Assembly (NCBI RefSeq): GCF_025263685.1
Contig: NZ_CP092109.1
Location: 3,845,001 to 3,909,000, forward strand
Length of the DNA: 64,000 bases
Reading direction: 5' to 3'
DNA from: Geoalkalibacter halelectricus
Lineage (GTDB): Bacteria; Desulfobacterota; Desulfuromonadia; Desulfuromonadales; Geoalkalibacteraceae
Part shown: piece by piece, positions 27,017 through 35,496 of the stretch
How the letters are laid out: every line of letters begins with the position of its first letter
Numbering within the stretch: the first letter of the stretch is position 1
Made by a program: the position numbers and the translations under genes
The notes under the pieces: model-generated
Seen by the model: only the letters and a program-made list of their open reading frames with translations
What the model was told of the DNA's origin: nothing
Databases searched by the model: none

Positions 27017-28066
27017 TCAGGTGCTCAGACGCAAGAACCGCTTCTGGTCGAAAGGCACCTGATTTTTGAGCATGTAGTACACCGCGCGCCCCAGCCGATG
27101 CGCCAAAATCGCCAGGGCCTTGCCCTTGCCGTGCTTGCTGGCCAGGCGCTGCAAGGTGGCCTGCGCCGGCGGGTTGCCCTTGAGCATGAGCACCACCGCC
27201 TCGCCAAAAGCCCAGCGCAGATGGGCGTTGCCGATTTTCTTGCCGCTGTGGCCGTAGGATTTGCCGTTCGATTGTTTTTCCGGTCTGACCAGGCGGCAAT
27301 AGGAGGAAAAATCCTGCTCGCGAGCAAAGCGTGCGATGTCCTCGATTTCATAGAGCATGACCATGCCCAGAATGCGCCCCACGCCGGGAATGGATTTGAG
27401 CAGCGCTAGGTTGACCGGGTTGTGGCCAGTGGCGACTTTTTCCAGATCGCGCTCCAGAATGCCGAGCAAATCGTCGTAATGCTCGATGGTGGCCAGATCC
27501 AACTCCACCATGGCGCGCACCAGCGGATTGCGGAATTTGGCCGGCAACTCAGCGCGCGCATTAGGCTTAGCAATGCAGCCGAGCGGCTCGGGCAGGTTGT
27601 ATTGGGTGGCCGTGTTTTGGATATGGGAGAACAGCTCCGCTCTTTTTCTGGCCAGATGGTTGCGGCGGCGCAACAGATCGCGCGCGGCGCGCATCTTGCG
27701 CGGATAGGCGTAGGCCAGCGGAAAGGAGCCGCCGCGCAGCAGCACGGCGATCTTGTGGGAATCGATTTTGTCGTTCTTGGCCTTGCCGCTATGGATGGCG
27801 CGCATGTAGAGCGCATGCCCCAGGACGAAATCGATGCCCTCGTCGGCACACAGATCAGCCAGCCAGTACCAGGTGAACATACACTCGCAGCCGACCACGA
27901 GACCGGCGCGATAAGGTTTGATCAGGCGCAGAAACGCTTTGGGGCGGGTGGGGATGTTCTGATGGACCACCACCTCGCCGGTGGCATCGAGGATGCAGAC
28001 GTACATGGCGTCGGCATGCAGATCGACGCCGCAATAATACGGGTGCTGCTTGGTGTAGAATTTCAT
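27017..28066 (-). CDS. IS110-family transposase (DEDD recombinase)
   Basis: The 349-residue protein has the N-terminal RuvC-like DEDD domain (YYCGVDLHADAMYVCILD with the first Asp; GCECMFTWYWL with Glu; KAKNDKIDSHKIA with the DxxD pair) and the C-terminal Transposase_20 domain (LLKSIPGVGRILGMVMLYEI, FSSYCRLVRPEKQSNGK, NAHLRWAFGEAV). The reading frame is intact, so the element may still be mobile. It starts at an ATG near the right end of the IS. Confidence 0.95.
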   Translation of the reverse strand: MKFYTKQHPYYCGVDLHADAMYVCILDATGEVVVHQNIPTRPKAFLRLIKPYRAGLVVGCECMFTWYWLADLCADEGIDFVLGHALYMRAIHSGKAKNDKIDSHKIAVLLRGGSFPLAYAYPRKMRAARDLLRRRNHLARKRAELFSHIQNTATQYNLPEPLGCIAKPNARAELPAKFRNPLVRAMVELDLATIEHYDDLLGILERDLEKVATGHNPVNLALLKSIPGVGRILGMVMLYEIEDIARFAREQDFSSYCRLVRPEKQSNGKSYGHSGKKIGNAHLRWAFGEAVVLMLKGNPPAQATLQRLASKHGKGKALAILAHRLGRAVYYMLKNQVPFDQKRFLRLST

Positions 28067-28468
28067 GGTGCAGGCTCCTTTCTTTGAGGTTTTGGGTTTC
28101 TCAAAGGATACCGGATGGTCCGGTATCTAGGAGGGGGCCTGCACTAGTATCAAATTATTGCCCTGTACCACTACATCGCAGAAGCGGCTTCGCCCGAAAT
28201 TGCTACCCAGTACACCGAGGCAATCGTAAACTATTGCGAAAACCTGCACACGTTTCCACATCGTGGCACATTGCGCGATGACTTGCGCCCAGGCTTACGC
28301 ATAACCAACTACAAAAAACGTGCAATGATCGCTTTCCATGTTGAAGCCGATCTGGTTTCAATCATCGGCGTGTTTTACGGCGGCCAGAATTACGAAACAA
28401 TACTGCCAGAAAACAACCCCGCCGACGGCAACATAGAGCACTGACACAATGCGAAAAATCATACCTCC

Positions 28469-28990
28469 CTAATACCCAGGATATCGGGTCCACCAATCCC
28501 TCCCCTTTCGGTAACCGATAATCAGATCTGTCGCGACCTGCTCGATGATGTCGCGAAGTTCGAGAGGCATCAGCCATTGTTCCCCAATCCCCTTCCTCCC
28601 CAACATGGCCCCTAGGATTTTTCCGGCGATGGCTCCCGTGCTGTCGCTGTCACCGCCGTGGTTGACGGCCAGTCGCACCCCAAAATCGAAATTTCCCTTC
28701 GCGACCAAAGAGCAATAAACCGCGATCGCCAGAGCCTCTTCCCCCGTCCAACCTTCACCGAGACCTTCGATGGTTTCCTGGCAGGGCGAAGCGTTCAGGT
28801 CCGCAGCTAGTTGCCTGGCTTTGTCGATGGCGGCCATGGTCTCATCGGCATAGTGATACTGCTCCAGAACCTCGTAAGTTTTGTCCAGGGCCGGCTCCAA
28901 ATCATCCCCTTCGACCAGGCGGCCGATCAGCATGCCTAGAAAGCCGGCCGATAAATATCCGCTTGGATGACCATGGGTGAGGTACCCCAA
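28469..28990 (-). pseudogene. ADP-ribosylglycohydrolase (DraG-like), N-terminally truncated
   Basis: The 173-residue fragment holds the C-terminal half of the family: THGHPSGYLSAGFLGMLIGRL, then VKGNFDFGVRLAVNHGGDSDSTGAIAG with the metal-binding DSDSTG motif and GKILGAMLGRKGI. The N-terminal half with the first metal-binding acids is missing. The break lies at the end of an IS66-type remnant (about 28999), which suggests insertion followed by deletion. It is unlikely to be active. Confidence 0.85.
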
Positions 28991-28998
28991 GTCGCGAG

Positions 28999-29312
28999 GT
29001 AACCGTCAACTGAGCCCCATCTGGAATGACTTGTGACTATTGAGCATTCTGCCTGGCGGCAAGCCAGTTGTCGGGAAGGAGTCGGTCGATCTGCTTGGCG
29101 GGGTGCTGCATGATGCGCCGCAGCACGCCTTCGAGATACTGCTGAGGATTGATGCCCAAGTTGCGGCAGGTCTGGACCAGGGAGAGGATGGTGGCGCTGG
29201 CCTTGCCGCCGTCCTCGCTCCCGACGAAGAGCCAGTTCTTGCGACCGATGGTGAGTGGACGGATGCCGCGCTCCCCCTTCATTCCGTGGACCGGAAAGAC
29301 CGGCGCTATAGC
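28999..29312 (-). mobile_element. Remnant of an IS66-type element (TnpC C-terminus and one end)
   Basis: Minus-strand translation gives GMKGERGIRPLTIGRKNWLF, VGSEDGGKASATILSLVQTC, RNLGINPQQYLEGVLRRI and LLPDNWLAA, the C-terminal part of IS66 transposases. The bases GTAACCGTCAACTGAGCCC at 28999 resemble an IS66 terminal inverted repeat starting GTAA. The 5' part of the gene is lost at about 29312, right at the end of the methyltransferase gene. Confidence 0.8.
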
Positions 29313-29314
29313 CG

Positions 29315-30121
29315 CTAAACAGCCTTACGCGCCAGGATACTGGCGAAGGCGATGTGCCCGAACCATTCATTCCCTGCACTTCGGCGGCGCGCTTCCGCCT
29401 TGAGCGCCTCGGCCATGTCGCCGCCGATCCGTCCGTTTTGAACGAGAACGTCCGCGCCGCGATCGATCCAGGTGAGGAGATACCCGGCCTGGGGTTCTTC
29501 GACGTAGCCGTGACTCCTCGCCGGCTGAACGCTGAAGCCGGCCGCGGCCATCAAGGCCGGTAGGCGACGGATGAGCCATGGGTCGTGGACAAAACCGCTT
29601 CGGAAGGCGTCGATGCACGCATTCAGCGGATCCGCATCGCCGGTGGAAACGGTTGCCGTCGCGTAATCGCCGTCGAAGACGGCCAGCCATCCGCCCGACC
29701 TGAGGAGCCGATAGGCCTGATCGAGCAGTTCTTTCGGTTCGGGGACATGGCTCAGCGTCGTATGCACGACCACGACGTCGAAGGAGGCGTCGGCGAGAGA
29801 GACGCTGCGGCCGTCGGCAATCTCGAAGGAAATATTGCGCACCCCCTTGGACAACTCTCTGGCCTTTGCGATGAAGATGGCGGAAAGATCGATGCCGACC
29901 GCCTCCGACACGCCAGGCCATCCGGCCAGGGTGCGGGTCACCGCGCCGGTGCCGCAGCCGATCTCCAGGACGCGCGCACCCATCGGGAACGCGATCTCCG
30001 AGAGGTAGACATTGAGCATCTCCTTCTGGCGGGCGTCCGCCGCCCTCGCCTCAAGAACGCCGGCCAGGCGTTCCTGGATCTCCGGGGGGACGTTGCTGAT
30101 GTCGGCATACAGATCGGGCAT
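29315..30121 (-). CDS. Class I SAM-dependent methyltransferase
   Basis: The 268-residue protein has the SAM-binding motif I (ARVLEIGCGTGAVTRTLAG, residues about 50-68), motif II acid (AVGIDLS), and ADGRSVSLADASFDVVVVHTTLSHVPEP for motifs III-IV, followed by LRSGGWLAVFDGDY. The start at 30121 is supported by GGAGAAGGA just upstream. The substrate is unknown. It is the second gene of a pair with the flavoprotein 20 bases upstream. Its 3' end abuts the IS66 remnant. Confidence 0.88.
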   Translation of the reverse strand: MPDLYADISNVPPEIQERLAGVLEARAADARQKEMLNVYLSEIAFPMGARVLEIGCGTGAVTRTLAGWPGVSEAVGIDLSAIFIAKARELSKGVRNISFEIADGRSVSLADASFDVVVVHTTLSHVPEPKELLDQAYRLLRSGGWLAVFDGDYATATVSTGDADPLNACIDAFRSGFVHDPWLIRRLPALMAAAGFSVQPARSHGYVEEPQAGYLLTWIDRGADVLVQNGRIGGDMAEALKAEARRRSAGNEWFGHIAFASILARKAV

Positions 30122-30141
30122 GAGATCCTTCTCCAGATGAT

Positions 30142-30996
30142 TTACACGGGGCGCCGGGGTTCGGGCATGATCCATTCCCCGTCGTCTTCATAGCCAGCCG
30201 TGACTTGCCTCAGCTCTTTGGCCTTTTGCCTGAAGAGCTTCTTCATCCCTTCGAGCCAGTCACGGTGATCGAGGGCGTTCTGTTTTCCGAAAAGGATCGG
30301 ATGGGCGATCGGCTCGGGAGAGAAAGTGAAGCGGCCGTTTTTCAAAGAGACTTCCCCCGCGTGGCTGCACAGCATACAGCGGGCCTTGCTCCCTTCCAGG
30401 AAGCGGAACGTCTCGCCCGCGCAGATCGGGCAGCATCCCTCGCGTTTCTTCGAGGGGTCTCCGGAGATGGCGGCCGCCATCTCCGCGACGGCGTTCCGGT
30501 TCTCCTCCTTCAGCAGGACCTCTCCCGGAAGAGCGCCATAGAGGATGCGGGTCTGAAGGTTCTCGGCCAGGATGACGGCCAGGAACCGCTCGATGTCGAG
30601 ATGGGTGCTCCCCTCCTTCCCCTCCATGCCGGCCACCCCTACGCCCACGGCGGGCTTTCCCCAGAGCCGATCCCCCATGCAGTAGAAGGAAATCGCCCGG
30701 TCGAGGAAGATCTTGAGAGAGGAGTGGGCGCCGAGAAAGTAGGTCGGCGCGGCCAGAATCAAGGCATCGGCTCCGACGACGGCCTCCAGGACCTGGGCCA
30801 GATCATCGTCGAGGATGCAGCCGCTCCCGCTCGAAAGACAGCGATAGCACCCGGTGCAATATCGAAGGTCGAAGTCTGGAAGGCGAAGGAGGCGCAGTTC
30901 GTGGGGAATGGAGACCCTTCGGGCGATCTCCTTCACGAGGATTTCGCAGTTTCCGAGCCTTCGATTCGAGGCGACGATTCCCAGGATTTTTTTCAT
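30142..30996 (-). CDS. NADPH-dependent FMN reductase-like flavoprotein with C-terminal zinc-ribbon-like part
   Basis: The 284-residue protein starts MKKILGIVASNRRLGNCEIL, the flavodoxin-like FMN-binding loop. It has CTGCYRCLSSGSGCILDDDL, common in the NADPH-dependent FMN reductase/multimeric flavodoxin group, then LILAAPTYFLGAHSSLKIFLDRA. Residues about 190-220 carry two CxxC pairs (CCPICAGETFRF, ARCMLCSHAG), a likely zinc ribbon. It is transcribed with the methyltransferase. The physiological partner is unknown. Confidence 0.82.
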   Translation of the reverse strand: MKKILGIVASNRRLGNCEILVKEIARRVSIPHELRLLRLPDFDLRYCTGCYRCLSSGSGCILDDDLAQVLEAVVGADALILAAPTYFLGAHSSLKIFLDRAISFYCMGDRLWGKPAVGVGVAGMEGKEGSTHLDIERFLAVILAENLQTRILYGALPGEVLLKEENRNAVAEMAAAISGDPSKKREGCCPICAGETFRFLEGSKARCMLCSHAGEVSLKNGRFTFSPEPIAHPILFGKQNALDHRDWLEGMKKLFRQKAKELRQVTAGYEDDGEWIMPEPRRPV

Positions 30997-31126
30997 CGGA
31001 TTTCCTTTCGCTCCGGATCAGCAGAGATCTTCCGCTATTCCCCTTCGCTTTCAAGGGAATGGTCATGAAGGAGATCGGGTGCTTACAAGCCGTCGAATCT
31101 CTTCTGTGCCTCGTATCCCTAATGCA

Positions 31127-32452
31127 TCAGTCTCCGGTGGTAACGTTTCGGCAGAAGGTCTCGCGCATCCTGGAGGCGCCCGCCACGGCGAGGAGGGAGA
31201 AACCGAAGACCAGGAGGATTCCGAGGCGGTAATCGCCAGCGCCGTAGATGCGTACGCCGTCGGCCATGGTTCCGTCCCAGGTGAGGTCCATCACCCACCC
31301 GAAGAGGGGCTGCAGGCAGGCCGCCCCCAGAAAAAGCCCGGTATTCACCAGGCCGATGGCCATGCCGGAGAAGGCCGGGGAGACGACTTCCTTGGCGTTG
31401 GCGAAGGTCACGATGAAGCCGCCCGAACTGAGGCCGATGAGGAAAAAGAGGATCACTCCGACCAGGGACGATTGCCAGGGAAAAACCGCCATGACCAGAC
31501 AGGTGAGAGCGTAACCGATGGTGCCGGCCAATACCAGCGGTTTGCGCCGTCCGATGCGGTCCGAGAATCCGCCGACCAGAAGAGAACCGACGGCAAAACC
31601 GGCCAAGGTCAGGGAGGTGTAAGTCGCCGCGGCGGTGCGGTCCAGGCCGTGGACATCGCGCAAATAAGGAATCGCCCACAGGCCGATAAAGGCCAGCATA
31701 CCCCCGACCATACCCATGCCCACCCAGAAAACCGGCCAGATAGCACGCGTCGCAAACACCACCCGCAGATCCTTGAGCCAGTGACTGCGGCGGGGCGGAT
31801 GGCTCTGACGGCCTTCCATCTGGCGCACCGAGGGAAAACCCAGATCCTCGGGACGGTTGCGCACCAGCAGCAGGGTCAGAGCCGCCAGAACGAGCGTCAC
31901 TGCGCCCAGGGCGATAAACACCAAACGCCAGGAATAGACCTCAAGCACCAGGGCCAAGGGCCCGGCCGAGGCGATGGCGCCCAGATTGCCGAACAACAGG
32001 GCCAGGCCGCTGACCATGCCGTAGCGGCGCTCGCTGAACCAGACGCTGTTGCTCTTGAACAGGGCGACGAATACCACGGAGACGCCCAACCCCACCAGGG
32101 CGCGGCCGACGGAAGCTTCCCAAAAGGTATCGGCCATGCCGAACAGGATGGAGCCCGAACCGGCGACCAGGTTGCCCATGGCCACCGAAGCACGCGCGCC
32201 CAAGGTGTCGGCCAGCACCCCGGCGGGAATCTGCATGAGGGTGTAGATGTAAAAATACATGGCGGCCAGAGACCCCAGGGCCGCGCCGCTGGTGCCGAAG
32301 CTGCGCATCAGGTCGCCGGCGACCACGGCGGGCGCCATGCGGTGGAAAAAGACCAGCATGTAGGCGAGAATCAGGATGGCAAAAATTCCCCAGCGAGCCA
32401 CCAGAAAGCGCGTCGGAGAAAAGGCGGGCAGAGCTTGGGTCTGAATGTGCAT
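31127..32452 (-). CDS. Major facilitator superfamily transporter
   Basis: The 441-residue protein has 12 predicted helices and MFS loops (IPAGVLADTLGARASVAMGN between helices 2 and 3; GGFSDRIGRRKPLVLAG between 8 and 9). GYALTCLVMAVFPW and TFANAKEVVSPAFSGMAIGL are typical of the nitrate/sialate-type ACS-like MFS branch. The start at 32452 follows GGAGG; the longer frame upstream is Pro/Gly-rich and unlikely. The substrate is unknown. Confidence 0.9.
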   Translation of the reverse strand: MHIQTQALPAFSPTRFLVARWGIFAILILAYMLVFFHRMAPAVVAGDLMRSFGTSGAALGSLAAMYFYIYTLMQIPAGVLADTLGARASVAMGNLVAGSGSILFGMADTFWEASVGRALVGLGVSVVFVALFKSNSVWFSERRYGMVSGLALLFGNLGAIASAGPLALVLEVYSWRLVFIALGAVTLVLAALTLLLVRNRPEDLGFPSVRQMEGRQSHPPRRSHWLKDLRVVFATRAIWPVFWVGMGMVGGMLAFIGLWAIPYLRDVHGLDRTAAATYTSLTLAGFAVGSLLVGGFSDRIGRRKPLVLAGTIGYALTCLVMAVFPWQSSLVGVILFFLIGLSSGGFIVTFANAKEVVSPAFSGMAIGLVNTGLFLGAACLQPLFGWVMDLTWDGTMADGVRIYGAGDYRLGILLVFGFSLLAVAGASRMRETFCRNVTTGD

Positions 32453-32551
32453 GGCCGGCCTCCGAATATCCGATCGAATTAGCATCGGCAGGCCCGGGGG
32501 GGGAAAGCCCCCCGCCAGGCCGGCGTGGGGCAAAGGCGCCGCCGGGTGCGA

Positions 32552-33124
32552 TCAGCTCAGAGTGAACTCCCAGGCGCACCAATAATTGTCCGGATGCTCA
32601 TCGGGCGGACAGGCGATGCAGCGGGTGCTGATGCGCGGATCGACCATGCGGGCGAACTCGGAATATTCGACGATGCCGATGGACTTGCAGGGGAAATCCG
32701 GCAGGTTCTTGCGCTTGCGCGCCGACTGCACGCGGCAATCCACCATGCGGAACACCGCGCGTTTCTCCGACACCTCGACGGTTTCCTGGAGATTCAATCG
32801 CGCGTAGAGCCGATGCTTGAGGCATTCGACCAGCGCCGGGATGCCGCCGCCCTGGGCGATGCCGAGCCGCGCCATGATGCGCTGCGCCTCGATGACCGTG
32901 AAGCGCCGCCAGGCCTCGCGGTCGGCATCCATGGCGGCTTCCATGCCGTGGGTCGCCTCGATGGCCTGAAACCAGAGACCGTCGTGGGCCAGCCAGTTCT
33001 TGGCATCATCGACGATGATCTTGATCAACTCCTCCTTATCCAGATTGTAGAGCAGCTTGATGCCCTCATCGAGGGCGACTTCCTTGTTCTCGACTGCCTG
33101 ACACGCACTTGAAATCCCAGTCAC
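32552..33124 (-). CDS. DUF6125-like conserved cytosolic protein
   Basis: The 190-residue protein begins with a helical part (LLYNLDKEELIKIIVDDAKNWLAHDGLWFQAIEATHGMEAAM) and ends with a Cys-rich domain (VFRMVDCRVQSARKRKNL, FPCKSIGIVEYSEFARMV, STRCIACPPDEHPDNYWCAWEF), a pattern of anaerobe-restricted DUF6125 proteins. Conserved Cys residues suggest metal or Fe-S binding. It lies downstream of the terminator of the leucine catabolic operon and has its own ribosome site (AAGGAGGAT). Confidence 0.7.
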   Translation of the reverse strand: MTGISSACQAVENKEVALDEGIKLLYNLDKEELIKIIVDDAKNWLAHDGLWFQAIEATHGMEAAMDADREAWRRFTVIEAQRIMARLGIAQGGGIPALVECLKHRLYARLNLQETVEVSEKRAVFRMVDCRVQSARKRKNLPDFPCKSIGIVEYSEFARMVDPRISTRCIACPPDEHPDNYWCAWEFTLS

Positions 33125-33143
33125 GGCATCCTCCTTGAGTAAG

Positions 33144-33183
33144 AAAAAAGCCCCGGGCAGGAACCTAGCGCCCCTGCCCGGGC
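33144..33183 (-). terminator. Terminator of the leucine catabolic operon
   Basis: On the minus strand a stem of CCCGGGCAGG with CCTGCCCGGG is followed by a run of six T residues (AAAAAA at 33144-33149 on the plus strand). It sits about 45 bases past the CoA-transferase stop. Confidence 0.85.
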
Positions 33184-33226
33184 GGGTCTCAGGCCCCGCC
33201 TGTTCCGGGGTCCCAAGCCATCAGGT

Positions 33227-34552
33227 CTAGATGCGATTCATCTTGCGCGCCTCCGCCCGCAGTTGCTCGCGGAAATCGGGATGGGCGATCTCGATCAGCG
33301 CCAGCGCTCGGTCACGGGCGGTCTTGCCACGCAGCTTGGCCACGCCGAATTCGGTGACGACGTGATCCACGTCGTTCTTGTTGGTGGTCACCGCAGCACC
33401 GGCCTGCAGGGTCGGCACGATTTTCGAGATCGTCCCGCCCTTGGCCGTGGAGGCCAGGGTGATGAAACTCTTGCCGCCCTTGGAAATATTGGCGCCGCGC
33501 ACGAAATCGGCCTGGCCGCCGGTACCGCTCCAAGGCGTGGTGCCGATGCTTTCCGAGGCACACTGACCGAGCAGGTCGACCTCGATGGTGGCATTGATGG
33601 ACACCAGCTTGTCGTTCTGACCGATGACGTAGGGATCATTGGTGTAATCCACCGGGTGCATCTCGATCATGGGGTTTTCGTTCATGAACTCGTAAAGGCG
33701 CCGTGTACCCAAGGCAAAGGTGCCGACGGTCTTGCCGCGGTGGATGGTCTTTCGCGAATTGTTCACCGCGCCGCTCGCCATGAGATCGACCATGCCGTCG
33801 GTAATCATTTCCGTGTGGATGCCCAGATCCTTCTTGCGCAGCAGCGCCTTGCACACCGCGTTGGGAATGCCGCCGATGCCCAGTTGCAGGGTCGAGCCGT
33901 CCTCGATCAGCTCGGCGATGTAGCCGCCGATGGCCTCCTCGATCGCGGAGATGGGTGGAATCGCCAACTCCACCAAAGGCTCCGCGCACTCGATGACGTG
34001 ATCCACCTGGGAGATGTGGATGTGGCAGTTGCCGTGAGTGCGCGGCGCATTGGGGTTGACCTGCACGATGACCTTTTTTGCCTTCTTGATCGCTTCCATG
34101 GTGTAGGCAACGGACAGGGAGCAGGTGAAATAGCCGTGCTCATCCATGGGGGAGACGACGGTCCCCGCCACGTCGACGGGCCAGTACTCGCGCAGCAGCT
34201 TGGGTACCTCGTGGAAATAGTTGGGTACGAAATCGGCCCATCCCTCCTGCACCGCCTTGCGCGACACACCGCTGGTAAACCAGGAATTGACGCGGATGTG
34301 GGGACGCGCCTCGGGCTTGAAATAGGCGGGATTGAGGTGATGCTGCTGATTGACCACCACGCCCTCGAGTTGGTGCATGCGCTCGGCCAGGGCCTGCACC
34401 AGCAGGGTCGGCTCGCCGGCGCAGATGGGAAAGCACAGATGGTCGCCTGATTTGACGGCGGCCGCCGCCACTGCGGGAGAACAGAGTTTCTGCTGATAGA
34501 GGTTGCTGTAATCGGGGGTCAGGCGCTCAAGATTGACGGCGATATTCTGCAT
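33227..34552 (-). CDS. Acetyl-CoA hydrolase/CoA-transferase family protein
   Basis: The 441-residue protein belongs to the acetyl-CoA hydrolase/4-hydroxybutyrate CoA-transferase family: VKSGDHLCFPICAGEPTLLVQALAER near residue 35, LQLGIGGIPNAVCKALL near 215, and the catalytic-Glu-bearing region around LGIHTEMITDGMVDLM near 240-255. GTGGQADFVRGANISKGGKSFI near 340-360 is typical. As last gene of the leucine operon it probably recycles CoA from acetoacetate or acetyl-CoA products by transfer. It lies 28 bases after the HMG-CoA lyase gene. Confidence 0.9.
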   Translation of the reverse strand: MQNIAVNLERLTPDYSNLYQQKLCSPAVAAAAVKSGDHLCFPICAGEPTLLVQALAERMHQLEGVVVNQQHHLNPAYFKPEARPHIRVNSWFTSGVSRKAVQEGWADFVPNYFHEVPKLLREYWPVDVAGTVVSPMDEHGYFTCSLSVAYTMEAIKKAKKVIVQVNPNAPRTHGNCHIHISQVDHVIECAEPLVELAIPPISAIEEAIGGYIAELIEDGSTLQLGIGGIPNAVCKALLRKKDLGIHTEMITDGMVDLMASGAVNNSRKTIHRGKTVGTFALGTRRLYEFMNENPMIEMHPVDYTNDPYVIGQNDKLVSINATIEVDLLGQCASESIGTTPWSGTGGQADFVRGANISKGGKSFITLASTAKGGTISKIVPTLQAGAAVTTNKNDVDHVVTEFGVAKLRGKTARDRALALIEIAHPDFREQLRAEARKMNRI

Positions 34553-34580
34553 GACTGGACCTCTCTTTCCGGCTGGATGG

Positions 34581-35495
34581 TTAACAATTCGTTTTGGGCA
34601 AGTCGCCCAGGGCGCGCGTGACTTTCGACCCCGAGGGACGTCCCAGGTACTCGCAGATGTAGCGACCGGCCTCGATCAGGGCCGATAGGTCGACCCCGGT
34701 TTCGATACCCAGCCCTTGAAGCATGTAGAGCAGATCTTCACTGGCGACGTTGCCCGAGGCGCCTTGTGCGTAGGGGCAGCCGCCTAATCCACTGACCGCG
34801 CTGTCCACCACGCCGATGCCCCGCTCCAGGACGGCGAGGATGTTGGCCAGGGCCTGACCGTAGGTGTCGTGAAAATGTACGGCCAGTTGAGTGATGGGCA
34901 CCTGCGCGGCCACGGCGTCCACCATGCGCTGGGCCTTGGCCGGGGTACCGATGCCGATGGTGTCGCCCAGGGAGATTTCGTAACAGCCCAAATCAAGAAG
35001 CTGCCGCGCCACGGCCGCGACCTGCCGGGGAGCGATTTCGCCCTCGTAGGGACAGCCCAGCACGCAGGACACATAGCCGCGCACGTTCAACCCGCGGCGC
35101 TTGCCCTTGGCGATGACCTCGGCAAAGCGCGCGAGGCTCTCGGCGATGGAGCAGTTGATGTTTTTTTGCGAAAAGGTCTCCGAGGCCGCGCCGAACACGG
35201 CGATCTCTTCGGCGCCCGCCGCCAGGGCCGCCTCCAATCCCTTGAGGTTGGGCACCAGCACCGGATAGGACACCCCCGCCCTGCGCGTGATCATCGCCAT
35301 CACGTCCGCCTGGTCGGCCATCTGCGGTACCCAGCGCGGCGAAACGAAGCTGGTCGCTTCCACGACCGACAGGCCAGCCTCGGCCAGGCGTTCGATCAAC
35401 GCGACCTTGACCGGCGTGGGCACGGTTTGCGGCTCGTTCTGCAAACCGTCGCGCGGCCCGACCTCGACCATCCTGACCCGTTTCGGCAAGCGCAT
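34581..35495 (-). CDS. Hydroxymethylglutaryl-CoA lyase
   Basis: The 304-residue enzyme cleaves HMG-CoA to acetyl-CoA and acetoacetate, the last step of leucine breakdown. [15 protein letters not shown] near residue 8-22 carries the catalytic Arg-Asp. [26 protein letters not shown] (metal-binding HxH region) and [22 protein letters not shown] with the catalytic Cys of GLGGCPYA are all present. The start at 35495 lies just past the carboxylase stop; a longer frame upstream overlaps the carboxylase and is unlikely. Confidence 0.95.
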   Translation of the reverse strand: MRLPKRVRMVEVGPRDGLQNEPQTVPTPVKVALIERLAEAGLSVVEATSFVSPRWVPQMADQADVMAMITRRAGVSYPVLVPNLKGLEAALAAGAEEIAVFGAASETFSQKNINCSIAESLARFAEVIAKGKRRGLNVRGYVSCVLGCPYEGEIAPRQVAAVARQLLDLGCYEISLGDTIGIGTPAKAQRMVDAVAAQVPITQLAVHFHDTYGQALANILAVLERGIGVVDSAVSGLGGCPYAQGASGNVASEDLLYMLQGLGIETGVDLSALIEAGRYICEYLGRPSGSKVTRALGDLPKTNC

Positions 35496-35496
35496 C

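Larger units (their letters stand above)
26500..28160. mobile_element. IS110/IS1111-type insertion sequence (about 1.66 kb)
   Basis: The boundaries are defined by the interrupted toxin gene, with a few bases of uncertainty. One transposase is encoded on the minus strand. About 515 bases of non-coding DNA lie 3' of it (26500-27016) and about 94 bases 5'. GGCCCCC near the left end (26499-26505) matches GGGGGCC near the right end (28133-28139) as a short subterminal inverted repeat. There is no obvious target duplication, as usual for the family. A long non-coding flank 3' of the transposase is the IS1111-type arrangement. Confidence 0.85.
26451..28444 (+). pseudogene. ParE-type toxin gene split by an IS110/IS1111-type element
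   Basis: The 5' piece encodes MSFRVIFTPEAEEHLS (26451-26499). The 3' piece resumes at about 28160 as ALYHYIAEAASPEIATQYTE, then HRGTLRDDLRPGLRITNYKKR and IIGVFYGGQNYETILPEN, ending at 28444. Joined, they give a standard ParE of about 110 residues in frame. The 1.66-kb insertion removes the first helix from the rest, so the toxin is inactive. The split shows where the element inserted. Confidence 0.9.

Noticed and set aside
31119-32482. Open frame opposite the MFS transporter (Gly/His/Gln-rich)
   Set aside because: Antisense shadow; the minus strand encodes a complete 12-helix transporter.
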